Shown piece by piece: positions 25,428 through 33,461 of a DNA stretch of 64,000 nt (its first letter is position 1; each line of letters opens with the position of its first letter). Under the pieces are notes generated by a model, which was not told the origin of the DNA, searched no databases, and saw only the letters and a program-made list of their open reading frames with translations. Both the position numbers and the translations under genes were made by a program. The DNA is from Parapedobacter sp035556095 (GTDB taxonomy: Bacteria > Bacteroidota > Bacteroidia > Sphingobacteriales > Sphingobacteriaceae), in assembly GCF_035556095.1 (NCBI RefSeq), contig NZ_DATMFT010000016.1, forward strand, positions 93,548 through 157,547, in the 5' to 3' direction.

Positions 25428-26789
25428 ATGAACGAAACCCATTCAACATCACGTAGAAATTTCCTTCGCACCGCTGCGGCTGCTGCGATTGGCGCACCGC
25501 TTATATTGGATAATGCCTTTGCCGCGCTGCCGGCAAGAAAGCTTAAGCATGCATGCATCGGTGTAGGCGGTATGGGTGCCCATGATCTACAGAACTTTAA
25601 ATCGCATCCAAATGTCGAAATTGTAGCGCTTTGTGATGTGGATGAAAACCATTTAAAGCAGGCCGCCGCGATTATTCCCGGTGCGCGCCTCTACTCGGAT
25701 TGGCGTGAATTGCTCAAAAAGGAAAAACGCAATATAGATGCTGTTAATGTCACCGTGCCCGATCATAATCACTTCATCATCGCCATGGCGGCCATCGACG
25801 CTGGTAAACATGTATACTGCCAAAAGCCGATGTGCCACGATGTGGCCGAAGTGAGAATCCTCACACGGGCGGCTATCGAGGCTGGTGTAGTTACCCAGCT
25901 CGGAACCCAGATTGCTTCATCCATTGGCGACCGCACGGCCGTGCAATGGATTAAACAAGGCATTATCGGAAAGGTTAAGCATGCATACCTGTGCTCAAAC
26001 CGGTCGGGTATTGCGGCATACCGGCTTGCCGGGCCACGGCCGGAACAGGGCCAGCCTGTGCCGCATACGTTGGATTGGGACAAATGGATTGGTACTGCCC
26101 CCATGCGGCCTTATGCAGCCGATATCTACCATCCCGCTATCTGGCGGGCATGGCAAGACTTTGGTACAGGATGGTCGGGCGATATCGGTTGCCATATTTT
26201 TGATGCGGTTTGGAAAGGGCTGGATATGAAATCACCGCTGTCCGTCGTGGCCGAGGTACAGCAATCGTGGAAGGATTCGCCTGAACGTAGGGGCGACACT
26301 TGGCCACAGGGAAACCACATCACGTGGATGTTTCCGGGCAACGAGAAAACGGCATCGGATGTTTTGCCGTTGGAGTGGTTCGACGGTGAGTTCTATCCGC
26401 CAGAAGAGGTCCGCGCGTTGTATAAAGGTGGAAAATACCCTGAAGAAGCAGCGATGTTGATCGGTACCGAAGGTGCATTGCTCATACCGCACGGAGGAAC
26501 ACCGGTGCTTCTGCCCGAAAGCAAATTCAAGGACTACAAATACCCGCAGTTGGAAGAGCGTAATCACTACCATCATTTTGTCGATGCCTGCCTAGGCAAT
26601 GCTCAAACGGAATCGCATTTTGCCCAAACAGGTCCGATGACTGAGGCTATTCTACTGGGAACAGTAGCTATACGGGTGCCGGGCACCTTATTGGAATGGG
26701 ATGCCGCTCACATGAAGTTCCCCAATTACCCCGACGCCGAGCAATACCTCCGTCGATCGTATCGAAAAGGGTGGAAAGTGAAGGGATAA
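25428..26789 (+). CDS. Tat-exported Gfo/Idh/MocA family oxidoreductase
   Basis: The N-terminus has a twin-arginine signal, 'SRRNFLRTAAAAAIGAP' (Arg9-Arg10), so the protein is exported with its NAD(P) cofactor bound. The Rossmann loop 'CIGVGGMGAHD' lies at about 43-53, the family motif appears as 'YCQKPMCHDV' (QKP in place of EKP), and 'GTGWSGDIGCHIFDAVWKGL' carries the conserved catalytic Asp and His. It follows a secreted DUF1080 protein and ends the operon before a bidirectional terminator. It may oxidise a glycoside at C3 for cleavage by DUF1080; electrons might pass to the cytochrome proteins encoded in the co-regulated operon upstream. That electron route is speculation. Confidence 0.9.
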   Translation: MNETHSTSRRNFLRTAAAAAIGAPLILDNAFAALPARKLKHACIGVGGMGAHDLQNFKSHPNVEIVALCDVDENHLKQAAAIIPGARLYSDWRELLKKEKRNIDAVNVTVPDHNHFIIAMAAIDAGKHVYCQKPMCHDVAEVRILTRAAIEAGVVTQLGTQIASSIGDRTAVQWIKQGIIGKVKHAYLCSNRSGIAAYRLAGPRPEQGQPVPHTLDWDKWIGTAPMRPYAADIYHPAIWRAWQDFGTGWSGDIGCHIFDAVWKGLDMKSPLSVVAEVQQSWKDSPERRGDTWPQGNHITWMFPGNEKTASDVLPLEWFDGEFYPPEEVRALYKGGKYPEEAAMLIGTEGALLIPHGGTPVLLPESKFKDYKYPQLEERNHYHHFVDACLGNAQTESHFAQTGPMTEAILLGTVAIRVPGTLLEWDAAHMKFPNYPDAEQYLRRSYRKGWKVKG

Positions 26790-26790
26790 G

Positions 26791-26815
26791 AACCTCCCGC
26801 AAATCACGGGAGGTT
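26791..26815. terminator. Bidirectional terminator hairpin between convergent genes
   Basis: A perfect 9-bp stem AACCTCCCG/CGGGAGGTT with a 7-base loop starts two bases after the oxidoreductase stop and lies just beyond the catalase stop on the other strand. It has no long T-run but is well placed to end both transcripts. Confidence 0.7.
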
Positions 26816-26837
26816 GGGTAGTTGTACGTTGTGCTTC

Positions 26838-28352
26838 TTATCCGTTGGTCGGTCTGGGTGCCCAGCGATCGTACGGTGTCATGTCAAAGTTGTTCACGTC
26901 TTCCATGGTTAGCCCCAGTGCTTTTGCTACCCCTTCGCCATATTCGGGGTCTGCTTTATAGCAATTGCGAATGTGGCGGATTTGGATAAATTTATCAGCA
27001 CCACCCACTTGTGCGGCTGTGTTCTGGAATAAGATGTCGGCTTTACCATCCGCTTTAATGATGCGGAATAAGTTGCCGGGTTGGGTATAGTAGTCTTCGT
27101 CGTCGTCGCGGAAGTTATGCGCATACGCCGTGCCTTCAAGTTCCAGCGGGGGCTCTTGCGTCGCAGGCTGTTCCTGCCATTCACCATAGCTATTCGGCTC
27201 GTAATGCTTAGCGTCGCCGTAGTTTCCATCTACACGCATAGCGCCATCCCGGTGGAATGCATGATAAGGGCATTTCGGTTTGTTCACCGGAATCTGGTAA
27301 TGATTTACACCTAGTCGGTAGCGCTGGGCGTCGCCATAGGAAAATAGGCGGCCCTGCAACATTTTATCGGGTGAGAAGCCGATGCCGGGAACAATATTCG
27401 TCGGATTGAATGCGGCTTGCTCTACATCCTGGAAGTAATTCTCGGGGTTACGGTTCAATTCGAATTCACCTACCGGAATAAGCGGAAAATCTTTTTTGGA
27501 CCACACTTTCGTTAAGTCGAATGGATGGAAGCGGTAAGTTTTTGCTTCTTCTTCGGTCATGACCTGGATAAACATTTTCCACTTGGGGAAATCCCGGCGT
27601 TCAATGGCGTCGAAAAGATCGCGTTGTGATGACTCGCGGTCCACGCCGATCAATTTGGCCGACTCTTCGTCGGAGAGGTTTTCAATGCCTTGTTGGGAGA
27701 TAAAATGGAATTTTACCCAATGCCGCACGTTGTCCTTGTTAATGAGACTGTAGGTGTGGCTGCCGAAGCCATGCATATGGCGATAGCCGCGCGGGATGCC
27801 ACGGTCACTCATTACAATGGTTACTTGGTGTAGCGATTCGGGGAGCAGTGTCCAGAAGTCCCAGTTGTTGTTTGCGCTCCGCAGGTTGGTTTTTGGATCG
27901 CGTTTCACGGCGTGGTTTAGGTCTGGGAATTTCATCGGGTCACGGAAGAAAAACACCGGGGTGTTGTTTCCGACCAGGTCCCATATCCCTTCGTCGGTAT
28001 AAAATTTCAATGCAAAGCCCCGGATGTCACGCTCGGCGTCTGCAGCACCCCGCTCACCCGCCACGGTAGAAAACCGCGCGAACATATCCGTTTTCTTACC
28101 GATTTCATTGAAGATGTTGGCTTTACTATATTGTGTGATGTCGTGCGTAAGGGTAAACGTGCCGAAAGCACCCGAACCTTTCGCGTGCATCCGCCGTTCG
28201 GGAATGACTTCACGATCGAAGTTGGCCATTTTTTCAAGGAACCAAAAATCCTGCATCAGTAATGGTCCCCTGGGGCCTGCCGTCTGCGAATTCTGGTTGT
28301 CCGGAACCGGGGCTCCGGTCTGTCTAGTTAATTTTCCCTTGTTCTCTTCCAT
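26838..28352 (-). CDS. katA: Monofunctional haem catalase (small-subunit, clade 3 type)
   Basis: Decomposes hydrogen peroxide. The 504-residue protein shows the distal His56 in 'PERRMHAKGSGAFGTF', the distal Asn in 'LVGNNTPVFFFRDPMKFPD', and the proximal haem ligand Tyr in 'RLFSYGDAQRYRLGVNH'. Length matches small-subunit catalases. The start 'MEENKGKLTRQTGAP' is the usual N-terminus in Bacteroidota. Upstream on its own strand is a -7 element (28379-28386). It is a stand-alone gene, convergent with the carbohydrate operon and separated from it by a hairpin. Confidence 0.96.
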   Translation of the reverse strand: MEENKGKLTRQTGAPVPDNQNSQTAGPRGPLLMQDFWFLEKMANFDREVIPERRMHAKGSGAFGTFTLTHDITQYSKANIFNEIGKKTDMFARFSTVAGERGAADAERDIRGFALKFYTDEGIWDLVGNNTPVFFFRDPMKFPDLNHAVKRDPKTNLRSANNNWDFWTLLPESLHQVTIVMSDRGIPRGYRHMHGFGSHTYSLINKDNVRHWVKFHFISQQGIENLSDEESAKLIGVDRESSQRDLFDAIERRDFPKWKMFIQVMTEEEAKTYRFHPFDLTKVWSKKDFPLIPVGEFELNRNPENYFQDVEQAAFNPTNIVPGIGFSPDKMLQGRLFSYGDAQRYRLGVNHYQIPVNKPKCPYHAFHRDGAMRVDGNYGDAKHYEPNSYGEWQEQPATQEPPLELEGTAYAHNFRDDDEDYYTQPGNLFRIIKADGKADILFQNTAAQVGGADKFIQIRHIRNCYKADPEYGEGVAKALGLTMEDVNNFDMTPYDRWAPRPTNG

Positions 28353-28378
28353 GCTGTTGTTGTTTTAGTGAGTACACA

Positions 28379-28386
28379 CAAATATA
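28379..28386 (-). promoter_or_regulatory. Likely -7 promoter element of the catalase gene
   Basis: Read on the minus strand the sequence is TATATTTG, an exact TAnnTTTG match 26 bp upstream of the catalase start. No clear -33 TTG is present at 19-21 bp, so activation by another factor is possible. Confidence 0.45.
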
Positions 28387-28601
28387 TATAGATTGCATCG
28401 ATTGTTTTTAAAAAAAGCGATAAGTAGTATTTATAACCGTATAGAGGCGTTAAATAGTGGGTTCCTCATAGAGAAGACCCTAAGGATACCTCCGTGATCT
28501 GCTAACATACAAAAAGAAAGGCATAAGGTTATACGATATTTTGTAAATGTAACAGCAAAATTTATTGCATTTTATGTGCAATTGTCTTAGGTTAGCAACC
28601 C

Positions 28602-29552
28602 ATGCGAATCAAAGGTAATATCACTGCGCAGGCGGGTCGTGCGCTTCTCATTGTTTTCGGTTGTTATTTATTGGGGTGCGGGCGTACGGCCAATGATGAG
28701 GCCAATGATCCGCGGCGACCGTCTTTTGAGCCGATTGTAGGTGTTGATTTTTATGAGGTAAGACGTTCGTTTGACAATGGGTTAGCGTATGATTCAATAG
28801 GCTTTGTGCAGGAAGCCGAATGGCATGTCAAGTTTACCCGCGAGGACGCTATCCAGATTTATGTGCCGGGAAGTGATTCATCATTCAATTTCGAAATTAC
28901 GCATGATCATGATTCCTTTTTCCACTTTGCACGCGAGAGTTGGAAGGTTATCGACCTTAACCGCGACAGCCTGATGCTGCAGCGGCTAAGCTTGGATGGG
29001 CTACGGGTGAATAAAATGCGTTCGAACGTCTATATGCGTTTTTATGCCAAGGATTATCTCAATGGATTGGGCCAGTCGTTGATAAAGCTGCGGGAGCCAC
29101 GCCGGCAGGATACGTTGTTTGTGCAGGAGATGGTGCGGCGGGCAAACCGTAACCTCGATAACGTGGATAGTTCCTATTCGTCCAAAAACTATCCTAAGCT
29201 GGCCAGTAAAAGTGAGATACTGGAAATCGAACGGCGGCAGTATGACTCCCTTCAACTGATAAGCCAATCGTCGGCCTACGCGTATCTTTATCCGGAATAC
29301 GACATCACCATCCATCGGGCCTATAAGGATTTTTACCATACTTTTTCCGTTTTGGTGGGGCCGGATGGCAAATTGCGCTTGGGCAAGTTTTTCGTGATGC
29401 CTGAATTTGTGGAATCGAGGCGCCGTGTGCTTGAGGGTATCATGGATGTATATCTTCAGAATTTGCTAGACATTACGCCAGCATCGACCTTGGGACTACC
29501 GCACAACAGCGTGGTGTACCTGCGGGTACGTGGTAAGATGGATAGGCCATAA
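28602..29552 (+). CDS. Uncharacterised lipoprotein
   Basis: The N-terminus 'RALLIVFGCYLLGCG' is a lipoprotein signal with the lipobox LLGC. The mature part of about 290 residues has no family I recognise. It contains 'VGVDFYEVRRSFDNGLAYDS' and a charged central region, and ends with 'LPHNSVVYLRVRGKMDRP'. The style (a lone lipoprotein with beta-rich segments) is common for DUF-type periplasmic proteins in Sphingobacteriaceae. The next gene, a small membrane protein, begins 10 bp after its stop and is probably co-transcribed. Confidence 0.6.
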   Translation: MRIKGNITAQAGRALLIVFGCYLLGCGRTANDEANDPRRPSFEPIVGVDFYEVRRSFDNGLAYDSIGFVQEAEWHVKFTREDAIQIYVPGSDSSFNFEITHDHDSFFHFARESWKVIDLNRDSLMLQRLSLDGLRVNKMRSNVYMRFYAKDYLNGLGQSLIKLREPRRQDTLFVQEMVRRANRNLDNVDSSYSSKNYPKLASKSEILEIERRQYDSLQLISQSSAYAYLYPEYDITIHRAYKDFYHTFSVLVGPDGKLRLGKFFVMPEFVESRRRVLEGIMDVYLQNLLDITPASTLGLPHNSVVYLRVRGKMDRP

Positions 29553-29562
29553 AAGCAACGTT

Positions 29563-30033
29563 ATGTGGAACGCTATTCGCTACGGGTTACTTTTTGCGTT
29601 AGCCATCTTCCTTTGGGCCGTGGCCGAGGCGGCGTTGGGCCTCCACGGCCGCCACATCAAATACCACGAATACCTTTCGTATTTTTTTGCGGTTCCATCG
29701 GTCGCCATCATGTATTGGGGCATTCGTGCCGGTGAAAAAACACCATGGCGGGGTATGCGTTTCCGGACGGCATTTTTGAAAGGGATGGCCATTACCGTTG
29801 TGGTTACCCTATTGTGTCCCGTGGTATGGTATTTTTTCTGTTCATTCGTCAATCCGGCATTTTTGGGCAACATGGCACGTCATGCCATTGAAGTAAAGGG
29901 AATGAATCCTTCATTGGCCATGCAACGGTATACGTTATCCAATTACCTGTTTGTATCCGCTTTTTCGACGGCGGTAATCGGATCGGTTATTTCGTTGGTG
30001 ATTGCCGTTATTATGGCTGGTCATCGGCGATAG
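29563..30033 (+). CDS. DUF4199-like membrane protein
   Basis: A frame opens at GTG 29530 inside the upstream gene, but ATG 29563 (MWNAIRYGLLFALAIFLW) follows the upstream stop and is the better start. The 156-residue product has four predicted transmembrane helices: about residues 5-25, 37-55, 72-95 and 130-152. A conserved segment resembles 'GMRFRTAFLKGMAITVV', as in DUF4199 proteins of Bacteroidota. Function is unknown. Confidence 0.65.
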   Translation: MWNAIRYGLLFALAIFLWAVAEAALGLHGRHIKYHEYLSYFFAVPSVAIMYWGIRAGEKTPWRGMRFRTAFLKGMAITVVVTLLCPVVWYFFCSFVNPAFLGNMARHAIEVKGMNPSLAMQRYTLSNYLFVSAFSTAVIGSVISLVIAVIMAGHRR

Positions 30034-30064
30034 TTGGCCAAGCTCAAACGCGTTTCTATTTTTG
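30034..30064 (+). promoter_or_regulatory. Promoter of the ybaB gene
   Basis: TTG at 30034-30036 and TATTTTTG at 30057-30064 (exact TAnnTTTG) are 20 bp apart, the normal Bacteroidota spacing. The predicted RNA start is near 30068, about 43 nt before the ATG at 30111. Confidence 0.6.
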
Positions 30065-30110
30065 TGCCGGATTCCGTACATTAGCGAGTATTAAAATAAG
30101 TGCGTGAGCT

Positions 30111-30410
30111 ATGTTTGATAAATTAATGGCGGCCCAACAAAAGGCCGAAGAAATAAAGAAACGGCTTGATCATATCTTGGTAACTGGAGAGGCCGAAGGC
30201 GGTGCCATCAAGGTAACCGCAACGGCCAACAGGGAAGTGACGGATGTCAGTATCGATCCGGTGTTTCTTGCCAATGCAGACAAGGAAGAATTGGAAGAGG
30301 TGCTAGCCGTGGCCGTCAACAATGCCATGAAGCAGGCCGAGAACGTGAGCCAAACCGAAATGCAGGGAGCGGCGAAAGACATGCTCGGCGGATTAGGCGG
30401 CCTATTTTAA
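30111..30410 (+). CDS. ybaB: YbaB/EbfC nucleoid-associated DNA-binding protein
   Basis: A 99-residue protein of the YbaB/EbfC family, small dimeric DNA-binding proteins with tweezer-like shape that coat the nucleoid. Family features are the N-terminal helix 'LMAAQQKAEEIKKRLDHI', the central 'GGAIKVTATANREVTDVSID' and the Met/Gly-rich tail 'AAKDMLGGLGGLF'. Unlike many bacteria it is not next to recR or dnaX here. It has its own promoter and is followed by a hairpin that overlaps its stop codon. Confidence 0.9.
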   Translation: MFDKLMAAQQKAEEIKKRLDHILVTGEAEGGAIKVTATANREVTDVSIDPVFLANADKEELEEVLAVAVNNAMKQAENVSQTEMQGAAKDMLGGLGGLF

Positions 30411-30416
30411 GCCGCC
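30396..30416. terminator. Hairpin at the ybaB stop codon
   Basis: GGCGGC and GCCGCC pair across a 9-base loop that contains the ybaB stop codon. It lies between two convergent genes (30410 and 30430) and could end either transcript; the T-tract is weak. Confidence 0.5.
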
Positions 30417-30429
30417 GTCCACGTTATTG

Positions 30430-31281
30430 CTAAGCAGATTTATTAATGTGGTATTGTACAAGATCGTCTATTGGTGACCGGACGATACGGCCGACCTTCA
30501 TGCCGTACTGGCTAGCCGTTTCTTCCAACACATTTCTGAAATTGTAACCAACGGATCCGATGCAATTAAACGTGTAATTTTGGTAGTCCGGATAGCGGGA
30601 TACCAGGTTACGGAAAAAGTCGTCGAAAGCTGTTTGCACGATGCCGCGGGAATAATTGATATTGACAGACACGTCGTATACGAACTTGCTGAAACTGGCA
30701 CAGAATCGGTTGGCGAGCGGTTTGGTGTATACCGCGTCCATCACGTCATCAGGCGTCAGCTTGTAGGTGTCCCAGAATATCTCCCTTACGTCTTCGGGCA
30801 TATAGCCGCGGATATAATCGGTCAGTAGTTTTTTGCCGATATAACAACCACTGCCTTCGTCGCCTAAGATATAGGCCGCAGAATCGATGTTATGTGCGAT
30901 GTCCTCGCCATCGTAAATACACGTGTTGGTACCGGTGCCAAGAATTGCGGCGAAGCCCGGTTGGTTACCCAGCAATGCCCGTGCAGCAGCTAGTAAATCG
31001 TGCCCTACGAACACCTTCGAGTTGGCAAATACCTGTCTGAGGGCTTCGATCACGATAGTAGCCTTTTCTTCATTGTGCACACCCGCACCATAATAATTCA
31101 CTTCGGCGACCTCGTTGTATGGTAAATCCTTGGGCAGTCCCTTTTTAAGTGAGTTTACGATGTATTCGCTGTCCACGAAATAAGGGTTGTAACCTTCGGT
31201 GTTGAAATACACTTTTTTCCCAGCGTTGTCCAGCAAGCACCAATTGGTTTTGGTCGATCCTCCGTCTGCAATTATAATCAT
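30430..31281 (-). CDS. BadF/BadG/BcrA/BcrD ATPase-family N-acetylglucosamine-kinase-like protein
   Basis: A 283-residue ASKHA-fold kinase. Phosphate-binding loop 1 is 'IIADGGSTKTNWCLLD' at the N-terminus, loop 2 is 'AILGTGTNTCIYDG', and the family motif 'ILGDEGSGCYIGKKLL' follows. These match the bacterial GlcNAc kinase/glucosamine kinase-like branch, not benzoyl-CoA reductase subunits. The upstream gene on the same strand is a FucP-like sugar symporter, 143 bp away, so the likely role is phosphorylation of an imported amino sugar such as GlcNAc. The substrate is inferred. Confidence 0.82.
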   Translation of the reverse strand: MIIIADGGSTKTNWCLLDNAGKKVYFNTEGYNPYFVDSEYIVNSLKKGLPKDLPYNEVAEVNYYGAGVHNEEKATIVIEALRQVFANSKVFVGHDLLAAARALLGNQPGFAAILGTGTNTCIYDGEDIAHNIDSAAYILGDEGSGCYIGKKLLTDYIRGYMPEDVREIFWDTYKLTPDDVMDAVYTKPLANRFCASFSKFVYDVSVNINYSRGIVQTAFDDFFRNLVSRYPDYQNYTFNCIGSVGYNFRNVLEETASQYGMKVGRIVRSPIDDLVQYHINKSA

Positions 31282-31357
31282 TTGTTGGGTATTAGTTTTG
31301 TTGGTTTTTTTTCAGTTTAATGATATTCATCCAATTATGCGCCGAAAATACGGTTTT

Positions 31358-31414
31358 CCCCGAGAATAATAACATTATAGACTTTGTTATTTCAAAAAAC
31401 AGTAAAACTCGGGG
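31358..31414 (-). repeat. Long imperfect hairpin between the transporter and kinase genes
   Basis: CCCCGAG (31358-31364) pairs with CTCGGGG (31408-31414), and inside it AATAACA pairs with TGTTATT around an AT-rich loop. It starts about 10 bp downstream of the transporter stop on the minus strand. It may reduce read-through or protect mRNA between the two genes. There is no T-run. Confidence 0.4.
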
Positions 31415-31424
31415 GCACATCGGC

Positions 31425-33047
31425 CTAATGTCCACCTTCGGTATTGATGCTTTCAATGTCGTGTCCCTGTTTTTTCAAGATATCTGATACCTTCCATGCA
31501 AAAAATGCCAGGTAGGCAAAGCAGGCCACCGGAACCCAATACGAGAGGTGGATGTCATGCAATACATCCGCTATACTCCCCTGCAACGGCGGGATAATAG
31601 CACCGCCCAAGATCATCATAATCAGTAGGGCAGATCCTTGGCTGGTATATTTCCCGAGTCCGGTAATGCTCAATGCAAAGATGCTTGGCCACATGATGGA
31701 ACAAACCAGTCCGCCGCTGATAAATGCAAAGATACCGACCTCGCCCTCGGTGTACAGACCGATGAGCATGGCCATGACACCAAGAATACCCAAAGCCATC
31801 AGCAATTTTGCCGGTTTGGCTTGGGCCCAGAAATTGGCGCCGATCATTACGGCAATGCAAATAGCATATATATACAGATCGGATACATCGCGCCCACTTA
31901 CCCAGTTTACGAGCAAGATAACACCGAATGCAATGTAAGGTACCAAAACGCTCAAAATGAGCCGCATGCGCTTGCTCATCTTGAACACCGTAACGGCCCC
32001 CATCCAACGACCGATCATCAGGCTCCCCCAATACAGGGAAATAAAGTGCGAGATCTGCGATTCGTCGTGACCACCGAACTCGGGGGTTTTCAATAACGCG
32101 CCGAGATTACTCTGTATGGTTACTTCGACCCCCACATATACAAAAATGGCGAGCATGCCCAAGGTGAGCTGCGGATACTTCATTGCGCCCCAGCCATCAC
32201 CATTTTTCTGGGCCGAGCTGTTGGATAAGAATAAGATGGTTACCACGGCGAGCAGTGCAATGACGAGCAATGCCAATGTACCCTCATGCCCGAACCGTTC
32301 GGGAAGGACGAACCCAATGACAATGAGCGCCAATATAGCTAGCGTGATGGCAACGAGTGCCTTGGTGAGTTTATTGCTGCGTTCCGGCTCCTCGTCTGAG
32401 GTGACGCGCGGCATTTTACGAATAGCAAAGAAACCGGCCACCAATAAGAATACGCCAGCCAGAATGATATATAGGATGTTTATGGAACTGATAGGCGCAT
32501 TAGCAACCTGCTCAGGAGTAGCCACGACCGTGCCGAATAAAATCAGCGTGATAATGATTGGGCCAATGGTAGTGCCGAATGAGTTGACACCGCCAGCGAG
32601 GCTAAGCCGGTGTGCGCCCGTGGCGGGGTCGCCCAATGCGACGGCAAACGGATTAGCCGCCGTCTGCTGCAAAGAAAACCCGAGCGCAATGACGAAAAAT
32701 GCCATGAGTATAAATACGTATTCCGAACTTACCACCGCCGGAATCATACATAACGCACCCACCACCGAGATGAGCAATCCGTAGATGATGCCTTTTTTGT
32801 AACCAATCCGATTGAGGAAGTCATATCCTACGCCGCTCGAATAGAGATATAATAATAAGGACCCGATGTAATAGGCGCCGTAAAACGCGGAGTCTATGAG
32901 CTGGGATTCAAATTGTGTAAGGTCGAAATGGGATTTGCAGAACGGAATGAACACGCCGTTGGCGCCCGCCAGAAATCCCCAAAAGAAAAACACCATGGTC
33001 AGCGAATACAGCGCTGACGCGTAGCTTTTATTTGATGTATTCGTCAT
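31425..33047 (-). CDS. FucP/NagP-type sugar MFS transporter
   Basis: A 540-residue major facilitator protein of the fucose/glucose-galactose/GlcNAc proton symporter branch. Typical motifs are 'MVFFFWGFLAGANGVFIPF' in helix 1, 'GFSLQQTAANPFAVALGDP' in helix 4-5 and 'SLAGGVNSFGTTIGP'. About twelve to fourteen hydrophobic segments are visible. It is longer than the usual 410-440 residues because of extra helices in the middle (about residues 225-290). The GlcNAc-kinase-like gene downstream suggests amino-sugar uptake, which is inference. The upstream gap carries no clear promoter. Confidence 0.87.
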   Translation of the reverse strand: MTNTSNKSYASALYSLTMVFFFWGFLAGANGVFIPFCKSHFDLTQFESQLIDSAFYGAYYIGSLLLYLYSSGVGYDFLNRIGYKKGIIYGLLISVVGALCMIPAVVSSEYVFILMAFFVIALGFSLQQTAANPFAVALGDPATGAHRLSLAGGVNSFGTTIGPIIITLILFGTVVATPEQVANAPISSINILYIILAGVFLLVAGFFAIRKMPRVTSDEEPERSNKLTKALVAITLAILALIVIGFVLPERFGHEGTLALLVIALLAVVTILFLSNSSAQKNGDGWGAMKYPQLTLGMLAIFVYVGVEVTIQSNLGALLKTPEFGGHDESQISHFISLYWGSLMIGRWMGAVTVFKMSKRMRLILSVLVPYIAFGVILLVNWVSGRDVSDLYIYAICIAVMIGANFWAQAKPAKLLMALGILGVMAMLIGLYTEGEVGIFAFISGGLVCSIMWPSIFALSITGLGKYTSQGSALLIMMILGGAIIPPLQGSIADVLHDIHLSYWVPVACFAYLAFFAWKVSDILKKQGHDIESINTEGGH

Positions 33048-33461
33048 CTTTTTTGTATAAGGTTTGCCGAAAATTTCGCCTAACTTAGGGGTTTTCGTAC
33101 CAATTATTCAAACTTTTTCGGGACTTTTCCATTGGTAGTAGTAATAAATCGTTTTACCTAATTGATATACAGTGTGTTATTTTTGCTTTTGCGGTGAATA
33201 ATAAGTTGGGGATTTCAGGCTTGACTTTTGGTGGATTTGGGGGAGTACGCGTTATTTTTTTATTATTTCTTTGAAAATCCAAATGGAATACTTTACTTTG
33301 CGCAGTATTCTCAAAGTTTATCCTAGATACTTCGTCGAAAACTCTTTGATTTCTGAAGATTAAATGCTGAATCACTACTGTTTGAAATGGACGGCTGAAC
33401 GAGGTGGATGAATGTCTTTATATAACAGCAAATCCAAATATTATTTATATTTTTTAGTTGA
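33048..33461. other. 414-bp intergenic region between the transporter and rho
   Basis: AT-rich, with no supportable gene; short minus-strand frames here lack a family and a start signal. The only element I can support is a rho promoter at 33270-33300. The roughly 150 nt between it and the rho ATG would form a leader, which could carry rho autoregulation, but no compelling secondary structure was seen. Confidence 0.5.
33270..33300 (+). promoter_or_regulatory. Putative rho promoter
   Basis: TTTG (33270-33273) is followed after 19 bp by TTACTTTG (33293-33300), a one-base mismatch to TAnnTTTG. The predicted RNA start is near 33304, giving a 5' leader of about 158 nt. Confidence 0.42.

Noticed and set aside
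32116..32784. A 222-codon plus-strand frame opposite the MFS transporter
   Set aside because: Antisense shadow of transmembrane coding sequence; Thr/Ser/Asn-rich with no independent signal.
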